Assembly: GCF_000428845.1 (NCBI RefSeq)
Contig: NZ_AUAS01000018.1
Span: 35,699 to 99,698, forward strand
Reading direction: 5' to 3'
DNA from: Dyadobacter alkalitolerans DSM 23607
GTDB taxonomy: Bacteria > Bacteroidota > Bacteroidia > Cytophagales > Spirosomataceae
DNA length: 64,000 bases
Shown: positions 16,818-28,375 of the stretch, in pieces
Layout of the letters: each line of letters begins with the position of its first letter
Numbering within the stretch: the stretch's first letter is position 1
Made by a program: the position numbers and the translations under genes
Notes under the pieces: model-generated
What the model was told of the DNA's origin: nothing
What the model saw: only the letters and a program-made list of their open reading frames with translations
The model's database searches: none

Positions 16818-18161
16818 ATGAAGTGGGAGAAATTACTTTCGGCGAAACGGTGGGGCAGTGAAGACAAATACAATGCCGATCCGGCTGAGGCAAGATCGGA
16901 ATTCCAGCGTGATTACGACCGACTGATTTTTTCCTCCCCGTTCCGAAGACTGCAGAATAAAACACAGGTTTTTCCGCTCCCGGGCAGCGTGTTTGTGCAT
17001 AACCGGCTTACACACAGTCTGGAAGTGGCCAGTGTAGGCAAGTCTTTGGGAAGGATTTTTTATAATAAATTGAAAAAAGACGATCCCAACGTTGATGAGA
17101 AACTGCCGCTGATCAGTGAAATAGGGAACATTGTGTCGGCCGCCTGCCTGGCGCACGACCTGGGTAATCCTGCATTCGGGCATTCTGGCGAGGCTGCGAT
17201 CTCACATTATTTTACCAATGATGCCGGTTTACAATATCGCGACAAGGTCACCGAATCACAATGGGCCGATCTGACGCATTTTGAGGGCAATGCCAACGCA
17301 TTCCGCATTCTCACGCACCCTTATGCGGGCAAAGGTTACGGCAGTTTTGCACTCACTTACTCTACGCTTGCAGCCATTGCCAAATATCCCTGCGAGTCCA
17401 TTGCAGGACATAATAAATCCAAGATCTACACCAAGAAATACGGCTTCTTTCAGTCGGAGCAGACTGGTTTTCAAAAGATTGCAGCAGATCTGGAACTGGA
17501 TATAGTTTCGGAATTACCATTGGTGTACAAGCGCCATCCACTGGTTTACCTGGTTGAAGCTGCGGATGACATTTGCTACAACATTATCGATCTCGAAGAC
17601 GCCCACAGGCTGAAAATATTGTCGTATAGCGAGGTGGAAACATTGTTGCTACGCCTTTGCAACGATCCTAAAATGCCGGCCAGGCTTTTGGAAATTGATG
17701 ATGAAGATGCCAAAATCAGCTTGTTAAGGGCCAAATCCATCAGCACATTGATTTTCCAATGTTCCGAATTGTTTTACAATGAACAGGAAGCCATTCTCAG
17801 CGGCGACTTCAACTCGGGCCTGATCGACGCAATCCAGGAGCCGTATCGGTCTGTAATGAAGGACATTGCGAAGATTTCAGTCAATAAAATCTACAATTAC
17901 TCCTCCGTTGTCCAGATCGAAGTGGCTGGTTACAAGGTGATGGGCGGCTTGCTGGAAGAATTTGTTCCTGCTTATCTTAATAATAATTCGCATTATTCAC
18001 GCAAGCTGGTGGATCTGATTCCCAAGCAATTTATAACTTCAAAAACGGACGAATATGCGAAAATCCAGACCGTTCTGGACTTCGTTTCGGGGATGACAGA
18101 CTTGTATGCGGTTGAATTATTCAGGAAAATTAAAGGAATTTCTTTCCCCTCACTTTCTTAA
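16818..18161 (+). CDS. dgt: Deoxyguanosinetriphosphate triphosphohydrolase (dGTPase)
   Basis: A 447-residue HD-superfamily nucleotidase. The metal-binding H...HD set is visible as LTHSLEVASVG (H66) and CLAHDLGNPAFGHSGE (H113-D114), together with the N-terminal RSEFQRDYDRLIFSSPFRRLQNKTQV block specific to dGTPases. A later LVEAADDICYNIIDLEDA carries the final metal Asp. It hydrolyses dGTP (or other dNTPs) to the nucleoside and triphosphate. Length is normal. It is monocistronic, with a 105-bp gap to the FIST gene. Confidence 0.9.
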   Translation: MKWEKLLSAKRWGSEDKYNADPAEARSEFQRDYDRLIFSSPFRRLQNKTQVFPLPGSVFVHNRLTHSLEVASVGKSLGRIFYNKLKKDDPNVDEKLPLISEIGNIVSAACLAHDLGNPAFGHSGEAAISHYFTNDAGLQYRDKVTESQWADLTHFEGNANAFRILTHPYAGKGYGSFALTYSTLAAIAKYPCESIAGHNKSKIYTKKYGFFQSEQTGFQKIAADLELDIVSELPLVYKRHPLVYLVEAADDICYNIIDLEDAHRLKILSYSEVETLLLRLCNDPKMPARLLEIDDEDAKISLLRAKSISTLIFQCSELFYNEQEAILSGDFNSGLIDAIQEPYRSVMKDIAKISVNKIYNYSSVVQIEVAGYKVMGGLLEEFVPAYLNNNSHYSRKLVDLIPKQFITSKTDEYAKIQTVLDFVSGMTDLYAVELFRKIKGISFPSLS

Positions 18162-18266
18162 TGTTCGTTTCAACAGTATAAATCTTTGGTTCAGCGTAAA
18201 ATTAATTCGCCTGTCAAAAGTTTTCTGTAAATTGTTGATCAAATTCATGAGCCCGATCAATCATTT

Positions 18267-19391
18267 ATGCAAATCAAACAATTGGTGTACACCAATGCCT
18301 CCTCGAACGTCACATTTCCCTTTTCACCCCAACTCTTTTTTGTATTCGGAAACCGGGAACTCCTCGAAAAAAGTAATGTAATTGCCCAGCTGGCAGCACT
18401 TTATCCCGAAGCTCTTTTTTCCGGATGCTCCACAGCAGGCGAAATCGCAAACGTTTCAGTAAAAGATAATACCATCATCATTACTGCCATCCGATTTGAT
18501 GATACAATCGTCAAAAGCTCCAAAGTTGCACTGGAAGACATTCATTTCAGCAGCATTGAAGCGGGGAAAAATCTCGTTTCCCAACTTCCAAAAGAGGGAC
18601 TGAAACACGTTTTTGTAGTCTCAGACGGACTGAAAGTAAACGGCACCGACCTCGTAAAAGGAATGGCCGAAGGGCTGGGTTCCGAAGTGTCGCTTACAGG
18701 CGGACTCGCCGGCGACGGATCGCATTTTGCAAGAACTGTGATCATTGAACCCGACGGAAACATTGCCAGCGAAACAGTGGCGGCCATCGGTTTTTATGGC
18801 GAAAACCTGACGATCGGCTTTGGTTCACGGGGCGGATGGGACAGCTTCGGGCTGGACAGGCGTGTGACGAGATCCAAAGAGAATATATTGTTTGAAATTG
18901 ATGGCGAGCCTGCGCTCGATCTGTACAAATCGTTCCTGGGCGATAAGGCTAAAGAACTGCCTGCTTCGGGGTTACTTTTCCCGCTTAGCATGCGTGACAG
19001 CGAAGATCGTGCACCGGTCGTGCGGACGATTCTGGGTATTAATGAAGATGAAAAAAGCCTCACTTTTGCAGGCGACATTCCCGAGGGCTCATTTGTTCGT
19101 TTGATGAAAGCAAATAACGACAGGCTTATTAATGGCGCCGAAGAAGCCGCACAGGCCGCTTCGGAAGGTCTTAAAAACAGCCCTGAGCTTGCCATTCTGG
19201 TAAGTTGTGTGGGCAGGAAGCTGGTGCTGAAACAAATGGTTGAAGAAGAAGTGGAAAGCGTATCCGATGTGCTGGATAGTCCGGTGATCACAGGCTTTTA
19301 TTCCTACGGGGAGCTTGCGCCGTTCAACCGCAATTCGCTGTGCGAGCTGCACAACCAGACAATGACCGTTACCACTTTCAGAGAATATTAA
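18267..19391 (+). CDS. FIST N/C-domain sensory protein
   Basis: A 374-residue cytosolic protein with an N-terminal FIST domain (about residues 25-215; YPEALFSGCSTAGEIA, SLTGGLAGDG, GFGSRGGWD) and a C-terminal FIST_C domain (residues 215-365; NGAEEAAQAA, VSCVGRKLVLK, GFYSYGELAPF). FIST modules are thought to bind small ligands, perhaps amino acids, and often occur with histidine kinases. One base separates it from the next gene, a PAS sensor kinase, so it probably supplies the signal input for that kinase. No membrane segments are present. Confidence 0.9.
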   Translation: MQIKQLVYTNASSNVTFPFSPQLFFVFGNRELLEKSNVIAQLAALYPEALFSGCSTAGEIANVSVKDNTIIITAIRFDDTIVKSSKVALEDIHFSSIEAGKNLVSQLPKEGLKHVFVVSDGLKVNGTDLVKGMAEGLGSEVSLTGGLAGDGSHFARTVIIEPDGNIASETVAAIGFYGENLTIGFGSRGGWDSFGLDRRVTRSKENILFEIDGEPALDLYKSFLGDKAKELPASGLLFPLSMRDSEDRAPVVRTILGINEDEKSLTFAGDIPEGSFVRLMKANNDRLINGAEEAAQAASEGLKNSPELAILVSCVGRKLVLKQMVEEEVESVSDVLDSPVITGFYSYGELAPFNRNSLCELHNQTMTVTTFREY

Positions 19392-19392
19392 A

Positions 19393-20727
19393 ATGAACAT
19401 GCCCGAACTTACGGATGTCAATTATCACCGGTTACTGAAACGTCAGATCCGGAAATCGCTGCCGCCCGAACTTGCCGAACATCCCGATCTTCAGGACTTT
19501 TTGTTATCTGTAAATCAAGCATATACTGAATATCAGGACGACCTCGGCCGCGTGGAGCTCATTCTGGAACAAAGCTCCGGCGAACTTTTCAAGGCCAACC
19601 GCGAACTGAGCCGCGTTGCCGCAGAAAAAACCCAAGAAGCAGAACTCACCAACAAACGATTGGAAGAAGTGGTGAGCAGCATTACCGAAGTTTTGGTGCA
19701 GCTGGATCGGAATGGCAACATTATTTACATGAATAAGGCCTGGGAAACCATCACAGGTTACACGGTAAATGAATGCCTTAACCGCAACTGGATGGATTTC
19801 TTCTCCGATTCGCAAGAGGAGATCAGTGGAATGCTGAGCTCCGACGAATCGACGATCAATGCTACCATCAAGGTTTTTACTGCGCAGAAAAAAGAGATCT
19901 GGATAGGCGTTTCGCTTACAAAACAATTCCATGATCATGCGCTGACTGGCTACATTGGCACATTTTCGGATGTTACCGAGCGTGTTTCGGCAGAAAAGAA
20001 ATTAAAATCCTACATGCGTGACCTGGAACGCATCAATGCTGAGCTCGACCAGTTTGCATATGTCGTAAGTCACGATTTGAAAGCGCCTTTGCGCGCCATC
20101 AATAACCTTTCTGAGTGGATTGAAGAAGATATCAGCCATTTGCTCGAAGGCGATACGCTGGATCAGTTCAAATTGCTCCGTGGGCGTGTTCACCGCATGG
20201 AAAGCCTCATTAATGGTATTTTATCCTATTCAAGAGCGGGACGGATGAAGACGGTGAAAGAGCGGTTTGTGATCAGTTCCCTGTTAGAAGATCTGCATGA
20301 AACATTCAATAGCAAAAAGCCTGTCAGTTTCGTTTTCGATGGAAATTTGGCCATGGAGCTGGAAACGGAAAAAATCACATTGACCCAAATCCTTCAAAAC
20401 CTGATCTCTAACGGCATTAAGTACAATGACAAGCCCGAAATAGAAATCACGGTGGGCTGGACGGAGGAAGACACTCAGTACGAATTTTACGTTCGTGACA
20501 ATGGCCCGGGCATAAGCCCTGAATTTCACGATCGCATTTTTGTCATTTTCCAAACCTTGCAGGCACGCGACGAGATAGAGAGCACGGGCGTGGGACTAGC
20601 CATTGTCAAAAAGATCCTTGATGAAAAAGGTGGTTTGATCCGTATCGAATCTACCATGAAGGAAGGCACCAAATTTATTTTCACCTGGCCGAAAAGCGAA
20701 GCCAAAGAAGCAGAAATTTCCCTATAA
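19393..20727 (+). CDS. PAS-domain sensor histidine kinase
   Basis: A 444-residue soluble kinase. A coiled-coil N-terminus (residues 40-95) is followed by a PAS domain (about 95-205; VLVQLDRNGNIIYMNKAWETI, then GTFSDVTER). A HisKA domain carries phospho-acceptor H227 in YVVSHDLKAPLRAI. A HATPase_c domain has N-box ISNGIKYND, DNGPGISPEFHDRIF and GVGLAIVKK. No transmembrane segment is present, so input is cytosolic and probably relayed from the FIST protein. A single-receiver protein (start 20,762) follows and is the likely partner. Confidence 0.9.
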   Translation: MNMPELTDVNYHRLLKRQIRKSLPPELAEHPDLQDFLLSVNQAYTEYQDDLGRVELILEQSSGELFKANRELSRVAAEKTQEAELTNKRLEEVVSSITEVLVQLDRNGNIIYMNKAWETITGYTVNECLNRNWMDFFSDSQEEISGMLSSDESTINATIKVFTAQKKEIWIGVSLTKQFHDHALTGYIGTFSDVTERVSAEKKLKSYMRDLERINAELDQFAYVVSHDLKAPLRAINNLSEWIEEDISHLLEGDTLDQFKLLRGRVHRMESLINGILSYSRAGRMKTVKERFVISSLLEDLHETFNSKKPVSFVFDGNLAMELETEKITLTQILQNLISNGIKYNDKPEIEITVGWTEEDTQYEFYVRDNGPGISPEFHDRIFVIFQTLQARDEIESTGVGLAIVKKILDEKGGLIRIESTMKEGTKFIFTWPKSEAKEAEISL

Positions 20728-20761
20728 AAATAACCCTTTCCGTAACTAGAATTCACAAGAA

Positions 20762-21193
20762 ATGTTCCCCTTAACCCCAGTCCCCATGACCATATTGTTG
20801 GTTGAAGACGATGAAGTAGATGTAATGAATGTGAAGCGCGCATTTAAGAAGAACAACATTTCCAACCCTCTTATTGTAGCTTCAAATGGCATTGAAGCGC
20901 TTGACGTGCTGCGCTCCGGTTCGTCCGACAGCCCAAAGCCGAGAATTGTGCTATTAGACCTTAACATGCCCAGAATGGGTGGAATTGAGTTTTTGAAAGA
21001 GATCCGCCAGGATCCTGAACTGAGCTCTTTGTCGGTTTTTGTAATGACAACTTCGAATGAAGACAGCGATAAGATTGAGGCTTTCAATCTGAATGTAGCG
21101 GGCTATATTTTAAAACCGCTTTCAATGGACCGCTTCATTTCAGCCGTTTCCACACTCAACAGTTACTGGACACTCTGCGAATATCCCGGGTAA
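20762..21193 (+). CDS. Single-domain response regulator (Rcp1-like)
   Basis: A receiver-only protein of 143 residues (or 135 if translation starts at the second Met, eight codons later). The acidic pocket is in LLVEDDEVD, the phospho-acceptor Asp in IVLLDLNMPRMGG (D66 in the longer form), and the conserved Lys in YILKPLSMDRF. It resembles the Rcp1 type that shuttles phosphate without an output domain. It lies between a soluble kinase and a hybrid kinase, with gaps of 34 and 27 bp, so it may pass phosphate between them. Confidence 0.88.
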   Translation: MFPLTPVPMTILLVEDDEVDVMNVKRAFKKNNISNPLIVASNGIEALDVLRSGSSDSPKPRIVLLDLNMPRMGGIEFLKEIRQDPELSSLSVFVMTTSNEDSDKIEAFNLNVAGYILKPLSMDRFISAVSTLNSYWTLCEYPG

Positions 21194-21220
21194 TCCAAGC
21201 AAACGCATATTCTCCATTCT

Positions 21221-23216
<1,996 letters not shown>

Positions 23217-23224
<8 letters not shown>

Positions 23225-25445
23225 TTTTACTCCAATCAATTTTCTCAGAAGTAAGCGGAAGTTCCCGCAAACGGCTTCCCGTCGCATCAAAAATAGCATT
23301 CGCAATCGCAGCTGACACGGGCCCTTGTGCCGCTTCTCCCGCACCAAGCGGTTCGAGTTCCGGCCGGTCAATCACAAACACTTCCGTATCCGGCACATCT
23401 TCAAAACGAAAAATCGGATAGGTTTCCCACGAACTGCTTTCTACACCATTTGCACCATACTGAACTTGCTCCAACATGGTCCAGCTCGCAGCCTGGATCA
23501 TTCCACCGGAAGTCTGATTGATAATTCCATCCGGGTTAATGGCTTGCCCTGCATCAATTACACCAATCAATTTCACCAGACGGTAGGTTTTTGCCGCCCT
23601 ATCCAGCTTGATTTCGGCCTTTACAGCAAAATAGGACGCATTATTTTTATATTGAGCAAAAGCAAAACCCTTTCCTAATCCGGGCTCTTTTTTCAAATCC
23701 CAACCTGCTTTTTTCACCAAAGTCGTAATCACTTCTTTGGCCCTATCATCATTTAGATGATCCAAACGGAATTGAACGGGATCTTTCCCCGCTTTTGCAG
23801 CCAGCTCATCCATGAAAGATTCCAATGCGAAAATGTTGCCATAAGCACCCAAACTTCGCAATGCAGAAGTCCGTAAAGGACCTTTATAACTGTGAACAGA
23901 GGCATTTTTGAATTCAAAATTATACAACGGAAGCGAATTCCGATGCGTGCCTCCTGCAAATCCACCGCCTTCAAAAGCAAATGGCTTTTCCAAATGCTGT
24001 CCTGCAATCAAATGCCCCGCTTTTCCGCCAGGCCGTGAACTATGCGTATCCGACCATATATCTGTTTCCCAAGCGGTTACTTTGCCATCAGCAGTCAATG
24101 CAGCCTTAATTTTTAGAACCATAGCAGATCCATAAGGCTCCCATTTGTGCTCGTCTTCCCGCATCCATTGCACACGGACCGGCTTTCCAGGCATTTGCAA
24201 GGCCAGTAATGCAGCATCACCTCCCACATCATCGGCACCATTATGTCCATAGCAACCCGCTCCCGGCATGCCTATGACCCTGATTTTTTCCAGAGGCAGA
24301 CCCACCAAATCGCTGATTGTACTTCGCAAGGGATACACGCCCTGCGTATGCGACCAGATCGTCAGCTGATCATTCTTCCAGAGACCAATCGCGCAAGACG
24401 GACCAATGGAGCCATGCATCTGGTAAGGCCGTTTGTATTCTGCTTCAAACGTCAATGCATTCTCAGAGGGTTTTTTATTCGGATTTTTATCCCCTTCAAC
24501 GATCTTGCCCGCAGCGCCATTTTCGACCATATCGCCATATAGTTGATCCTGCAAGGGCGATATGGCCTTACTCTCCCACCTGGCCAGTTGCTTCATCTTT
24601 TCCAGCGCCTTAATGCTCTCGTATTCCTGCGCAGCGATCACAGCAGCGAAACTTCCGTTAACCACGACCTTCAAAACGCCAGGGGATTTTTGGATTTGTT
24701 CCGCTGGAAGCGAAACCAACTTGGCATTATAAACCGGTGGCCTCATCACCCGCGCATGCAACATATCCGGGAATCGCAGATCCTGGATGAAATGCGTTTT
24801 CGCCACCGCTATCTCTTGAATGTCAGTCCTTTTGATCGGCTTACCGACAAGCTTGTAATCAGCAGGCTTTTTCAGATCAGCCTTTCCAGTGACTTCTGTT
24901 TCCAGGCGTTTTCCTTTTACAAGATCTTTATAGGCAATTGTTTTCTGATTTTTGCCTGATTTAACAATTCCATTATGGACCGAAAGTTCCTCCACATTTG
25001 AGCCTAATTCCTTTGCAGCCAATGTTAAAAGATACTTCCTGGCTTCCGCAGCAGCGTTTCGGATAGCGTTTCCGCTTCCTTCAATGGAACCGCTTCCGGC
25101 CGTATAGCGCTCGTCCTGCGTTTGTCCGGTGTCCGCGATGATAATCCGGACCTGCTTCATCTCAATGTCCAGCTCCTCGGCTGCCATTTGCATCAAAGCC
25201 GTCCTTATGCCCTGCCCAAGCTCCATTTTACCCGTCAACACCGTCAGAATGCCCGTATCATCAAATCCGATCCAGGAATCAATTGCCTCGCGATCTGCGA
25301 TCAATGTTTGTTCCGGCGAATAACATTCATCCGGCTGCATAGTAAATCCAAGTCCGGGCATGAGCGTAAAACCCATCAGCAGATAACCCGAACTCCGAAG
25401 AAAACCACGTCTGCCAGACTTTATATCATTCAATTCGTCCATCAT
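23217..25445 (-). CDS. Molybdenum hydroxylase large subunit (isoquinoline 1-oxidoreductase beta type)
   Basis: A 742-residue molybdopterin-binding subunit of the xanthine-oxidase family, in its exported IorB-like branch. A Tat signal (GRRGFLRSSGYLLMGFTLMPG) begins the protein. Family motifs include TGKMELGQGIRTALMQMAAEEL, AEYKRPYQMHGSIGPSCA and the C-terminal EPLGAGEAAQGPVSAAIANAI active-site block with the Glu expected to activate the substrate. It should oxidise N-heterocycles or aldehydes in the periplasm with its small subunit. It overlaps the small-subunit gene by 4 bp (ATGA). No dedicated cytochrome gene follows. Confidence 0.9.
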
Positions 25446-25912
25446 TTATTCAATTTAGCAGCCGCCTTTTTTACAGCATTAATAATGCGCGTGTGCGTTC
25501 CGCAGCGGCACAAATTCCGTTGCAAAGCCTGCCGTATTTGCTGGTCAGTTGGATTTTTGTTTTCTGTTAAAAGTGCCTTAGCCGAAATGATCATTCCGCT
25601 AATGCAATAGCCACATTGCGCTGCCTGCTCTTCAATAAATGCCTCCTGAATGGGATCCAGCACACTGTTTTTGGCCAAACCTTCCAGAGTTGTAACCTCA
25701 TAAACCGCCGCCGCAGAGCCGGGAATCACACATGAAGGTTGTGCTTTGCCATTCAGCAACACCATACAGCTGCCGCAACGCTCTATGCCACAGCCATATT
25801 TCGGGCCATTCAGTTGCAGGTTATTTCGTAAAAGATAAAGCAGCGGCATTTCCGGGTCCGCCGTAACGCGGTGGGTTTTGCCGTTTACTTCAATGTTAAT
25901 CACCTCAGCCAT
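25442..25912 (-). CDS. Molybdenum hydroxylase [2Fe-2S] small subunit (IorA type)
   Basis: A 156-residue iron-sulfur subunit. A plant-type ferredoxin cluster site is seen in YGCGIERCGSC with a later SC, and the second, helical cluster site in QCGYCISG and NLCRCGTH. The start was placed at the ATG of MAEVINIEV; a GTG seven codons earlier is possible but unneeded. It passes electrons from the molybdenum centre of the large subunit encoded next. No signal peptide is present, so it is probably exported with the Tat-bearing large subunit. Confidence 0.9.
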   Translation of the reverse strand: MAEVINIEVNGKTHRVTADPEMPLLYLLRNNLQLNGPKYGCGIERCGSCMVLLNGKAQPSCVIPGSAAAVYEVTTLEGLAKNSVLDPIQEAFIEEQAAQCGYCISGMIISAKALLTENKNPTDQQIRQALQRNLCRCGTHTRIINAVKKAAAKLNK

Positions 25913-26031
25913 ATTGTACTCTATTTTTTCCACCAGAATAATAAAACTAAGCCGCCGCCATGATTTAACTACTTGCTTTTAAATCTTTTAAGATGCTTCT
26001 CACGTATGTGTTATCATATTCAGAAAGATTT

Positions 26032-26958
26032 ATGAAAGCGCAGGCACGGATCACACTAATACTTTTAATGATTTTATTGGGCGCATTTATGCTCACATTA
26101 TCAGGTTGTTCTTTCAAAAGGATAACGAAGTCGAAGAATATTGTATACCAAAAAGCAGATAAAACTTCCGCAGAACAGCAACTCAATGTGTTTGCGCCAA
26201 AGAAGCATTCCGGGCCCGGTGATGTCCTGATCTTTGTTCATGGCGGCAACTGGAATTCCGGCAAGAAGTCGCAATACAACATTATTGGGGGACATTGGGC
26301 CAAAAAAGGCGTAGTAACCGTGATTGTAGATTACCCGTTAAGCCCCTCGGCTGGCTATGATGCCATGGCTGTTTCGGTTGCCAAATCTGTTGATTGGGTG
26401 AAGAAAAATATCAGTCAGTATGGTGGAAACCCTGAGAGAATCTTCCTGTCCGGACATTCCGCAGGCGGCCATCTGGCGGCACTTATCGCTACGGATGACC
26501 ATTATTTCAAAAACCTCGGCCTGGAAAATCCGCTTGCAGGCGTGATCCTTATCGACGCTGCCGGGCTGGATATGCATGGTTATCTGCTGGAAGAAAAGTT
26601 CGAAAAAGGCAACACCTATCTCAACACATTTTCCAATAACCCTGACACCTGGAAAAAAGCCACACCGCTTTATCACCTGCACCGCAACATGCCTCCCATG
26701 CTCATTTACCGGGGCGGAAAAACCTATCCTTCCATTCTGGAAAGCAACGAAAAATTCATCAAAGCCCTACAAGCCTACTCCCCCGAAACGCCTTACCACA
26801 TTCAAAAGGGCAAGAAACATGTTCCTATGATCACTCAATTTTTCAATCCCTGGAATACGAGATATGGAGAAATTTTGGAGTTCATGAAGATGGCGGATGG
26901 TAAGAGAAAATTACCGGAGGATAAGCGGGAGGCTACCCTTGGTAAGTCAGAGCGTTAG
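26032..26958 (+). CDS. Alpha/beta hydrolase lipoprotein (BD-FAE/esterase type)
   Basis: A 308-residue lipoprotein. A hydrophobic signal ends in a lipobox (TLSGC), giving a membrane-anchored mature enzyme. The fold shows an HGGNW oxyanion motif (VHGGNWNSGKK), nucleophile elbow SGHSAGGHLAAL and a C-terminal KGKKHVPMI with the catalytic His. This is the BD-FAE/carboxylesterase branch that also includes kynurenine formamidases. The start was chosen at the Met directly before the lipoprotein signal. It is monocistronic and marks the left edge of the accessory island. Confidence 0.8.
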   Translation: MKAQARITLILLMILLGAFMLTLSGCSFKRITKSKNIVYQKADKTSAEQQLNVFAPKKHSGPGDVLIFVHGGNWNSGKKSQYNIIGGHWAKKGVVTVIVDYPLSPSAGYDAMAVSVAKSVDWVKKNISQYGGNPERIFLSGHSAGGHLAALIATDDHYFKNLGLENPLAGVILIDAAGLDMHGYLLEEKFEKGNTYLNTFSNNPDTWKKATPLYHLHRNMPPMLIYRGGKTYPSILESNEKFIKALQAYSPETPYHIQKGKKHVPMITQFFNPWNTRYGEILEFMKMADGKRKLPEDKREATLGKSER

Positions 26959-26995
26959 TATGCCTTGCAAATCATTAATTACAAGACTAATGGGT

Positions 26996-27003
26996 TATAT
27001 TTG
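26996..27003 (+). promoter_or_regulatory. Candidate -7 box of the Panacea-toxin operon
   Basis: TATATTTG fits the Bacteroidota -7 consensus and lies 23 bases before the ATG at 27027. A GTG reading start at 27003 would fall inside this box, which supports the later start. No TTG lies at the ideal -33 spacing. Confidence 0.4.
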
Positions 27004-27026
27004 TGCTGCACATTCACGCACATATC

Positions 27027-27599
27027 ATGAAAGGTTATAACTACAAGAAAGCTGCCCAACTAATCAATTATTTTGCTGCCTACAACCAGGGTGCTATCAA
27101 TAAAATGAAAGCATTGAAGTTGATCTGGCTGGTTAACAGGCTGCATCTCAGGAAATATGCGCGAACTGTTACCGGTGACACGCATTATGCAATGGAATGG
27201 GGCGCTGTGCCGTCCAATACCAAGAACTTAGTGGAAAGCAAAGTTGCCCCGGAGTCCTCAGACAAGCAATATTTTGATCAATATTTGATTTTAGACGGGC
27301 AGATCATCACTTCTATTCAGGAAATGAATGCCAAAGTATTTTCAGAAACCGATCTGGAAGTGGCAGATGAAATACTAAAAAACTATAACGGACTAGACCA
27401 ATTTGAGCTGGCTAGTTATTCGCATTATTTCCCTGAGTGGAAAAGATTTCAGGAAAAAATAGAAAAATCAGGATCCAGCTACAAAATGGACATTAATGAT
27501 TTTTTCGAAAACTACATTGACGACAAAGGCTTATTCAACGATAAAAAGGAAGATCTGGAAATAGCAAAGGAGCTATTTTTCGACACTGCCAACGCTTAG
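27027..27599 (+). CDS. Panacea-domain antitoxin (SocA/DUF4065-like)
   Basis: A 190-residue protein. Its first about 120 residues match the Panacea (DUF4065/SocA) domain: YKKAAQLINYFAAYNQGAINKMKALKLIWLVNR, then the HYAMEWGAVPS loop. Panacea is an antitoxin domain known to neutralise many unrelated toxins by direct binding. The C-terminal part (from about residue 125) is acidic and probably contacts the partner. The next gene, 11 bp downstream on the same strand, is the likely cognate toxin. The start was placed after the candidate promoter. Confidence 0.75.
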   Translation: MKGYNYKKAAQLINYFAAYNQGAINKMKALKLIWLVNRLHLRKYARTVTGDTHYAMEWGAVPSNTKNLVESKVAPESSDKQYFDQYLILDGQIITSIQEMNAKVFSETDLEVADEILKNYNGLDQFELASYSHYFPEWKRFQEKIEKSGSSYKMDINDFFENYIDDKGLFNDKKEDLEIAKELFFDTANA

Positions 27600-27610
27600 T
27601 CTGCCGCAAC

Positions 27611-28051
27611 ATGAAGGCAGAAGAATTAATGCACGCACTCGTTGCAGGAAACATCCTATATATCTCCGACCCGCATATCGCCAACGGCATTCCGCATTAT
27701 CACATTTTCATCAAGAAAATAGATGGCGGCTATCTGACGACCGTTTGCTGCACCTCCCAGTTTGAAAAGAATCTCAAACATATCATGCGCGTCAGGGACA
27801 GTCTAGAAACATTGGTCTGCATCGACCATGAAACCGCTAATAATCGATTGCATGATTTCACTTACGTCAATTGCAACAATTACTTTTCCTACACAGAAAC
27901 TGAATTATTAACATTAAACGCAAAGCGAGACATCCCATCTTGCGGGGCTATTACAGAATTTGAATTTCAAAAAATCATCAACGGTCTTCTTATAAGTAGG
28001 CGAATTGATGAGGAGTTCAAGGATGAGGTTAGGGAGCTTTTGAAAAATTAA
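27611..28051 (+). CDS. Unknown protein, candidate toxin partner of the Panacea antitoxin
   Basis: A 146-residue protein not recognised by family. A mostly beta N-terminal region reads NILYISDPHIANGIPHYHIFI, then LTTVCCTSQ. A C-terminal helical region carries DFTYVNCNNYF and EFEFQKIINGLL. The HYHIFI/CTSQ/CNNYF spacing is loosely like the SH3-barrel RNases (MazF/PemK/ToxN group), but this was not tested by alignment. It has no signal peptide or membrane segment. Its position 11 bp after a Panacea gene makes it the expected toxin, by inference from context. Confidence 0.5.
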   Translation: MKAEELMHALVAGNILYISDPHIANGIPHYHIFIKKIDGGYLTTVCCTSQFEKNLKHIMRVRDSLETLVCIDHETANNRLHDFTYVNCNNYFSYTETELLTLNAKRDIPSCGAITEFEFQKIINGLLISRRIDEEFKDEVRELLKN

Positions 28052-28072
28052 AATCTCTTTTTCATTAATTTG

Positions 28073-28103
28073 TTGAAATTTCCCCAAATAGTTTTTATGT
28101 TTG
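28073..28103 (+). promoter_or_regulatory. Bacteroidota promoter directly before a start codon
   Basis: TTG (28073-28075), a 20-base spacer and TATGTTTG (28096-28103) match the -33/-7 consensus well. The ATG of the next gene lies only four bases downstream, so the transcript should be leaderless. Confidence 0.5.
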
Positions 28104-28107
28104 CTTA

Positions 28108-28317
28108 ATGAAGAAATTCTCAACTATTAAAGAGGCGTTCGACTGGTGGATTAAGAATATTTATCCTAATCTTTCTCCCGATGAGAAGAAAGGAAAATTG
28201 ACAAATGCATGGCGGGATTACACGCATAAGGGAAGCATGTCGGAGTCCAGAATGAAAGAAATTCTGATCGAATATGGCCACTTTGAAATTGAGACTATTA
28301 TTACATACAAGCCGTAA
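28108..28317 (+). CDS. Small hypothetical protein
   Basis: A 69-residue charged protein, not recognised. It begins MKKFSTIKEAFDWWIKNIYP and contains a middle KKGKLTNAWRDYTHKGSMS stretch; helix is predicted by eye through most of the chain. The good promoter just before it and the terminator overlapping its stop codon argue that it is a real, independently transcribed gene. It lies in the accessory island next to the Panacea pair, so a link to that system is possible but unproven. Confidence 0.55.
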   Translation: MKKFSTIKEAFDWWIKNIYPNLSPDEKKGKLTNAWRDYTHKGSMSESRMKEILIEYGHFEIETIITYKP

Positions 28318-28327
28318 CCGGCTTTTT
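28309..28327 (+). terminator. Terminator overlapping a stop codon
   Basis: A 6-bp stem (AAGCCG at 28309-28314, CGGCTT at 28319-28324) continues into T residues. The stop codon TAA of the 69-residue gene lies inside the four-base loop, so the last two sense codons form the left arm. Confidence 0.55.
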
Positions 28328-28375
28328 ATTTGCACGCATTCTGGGGAAATATCCCCAAACCAAATACAACAAAAA

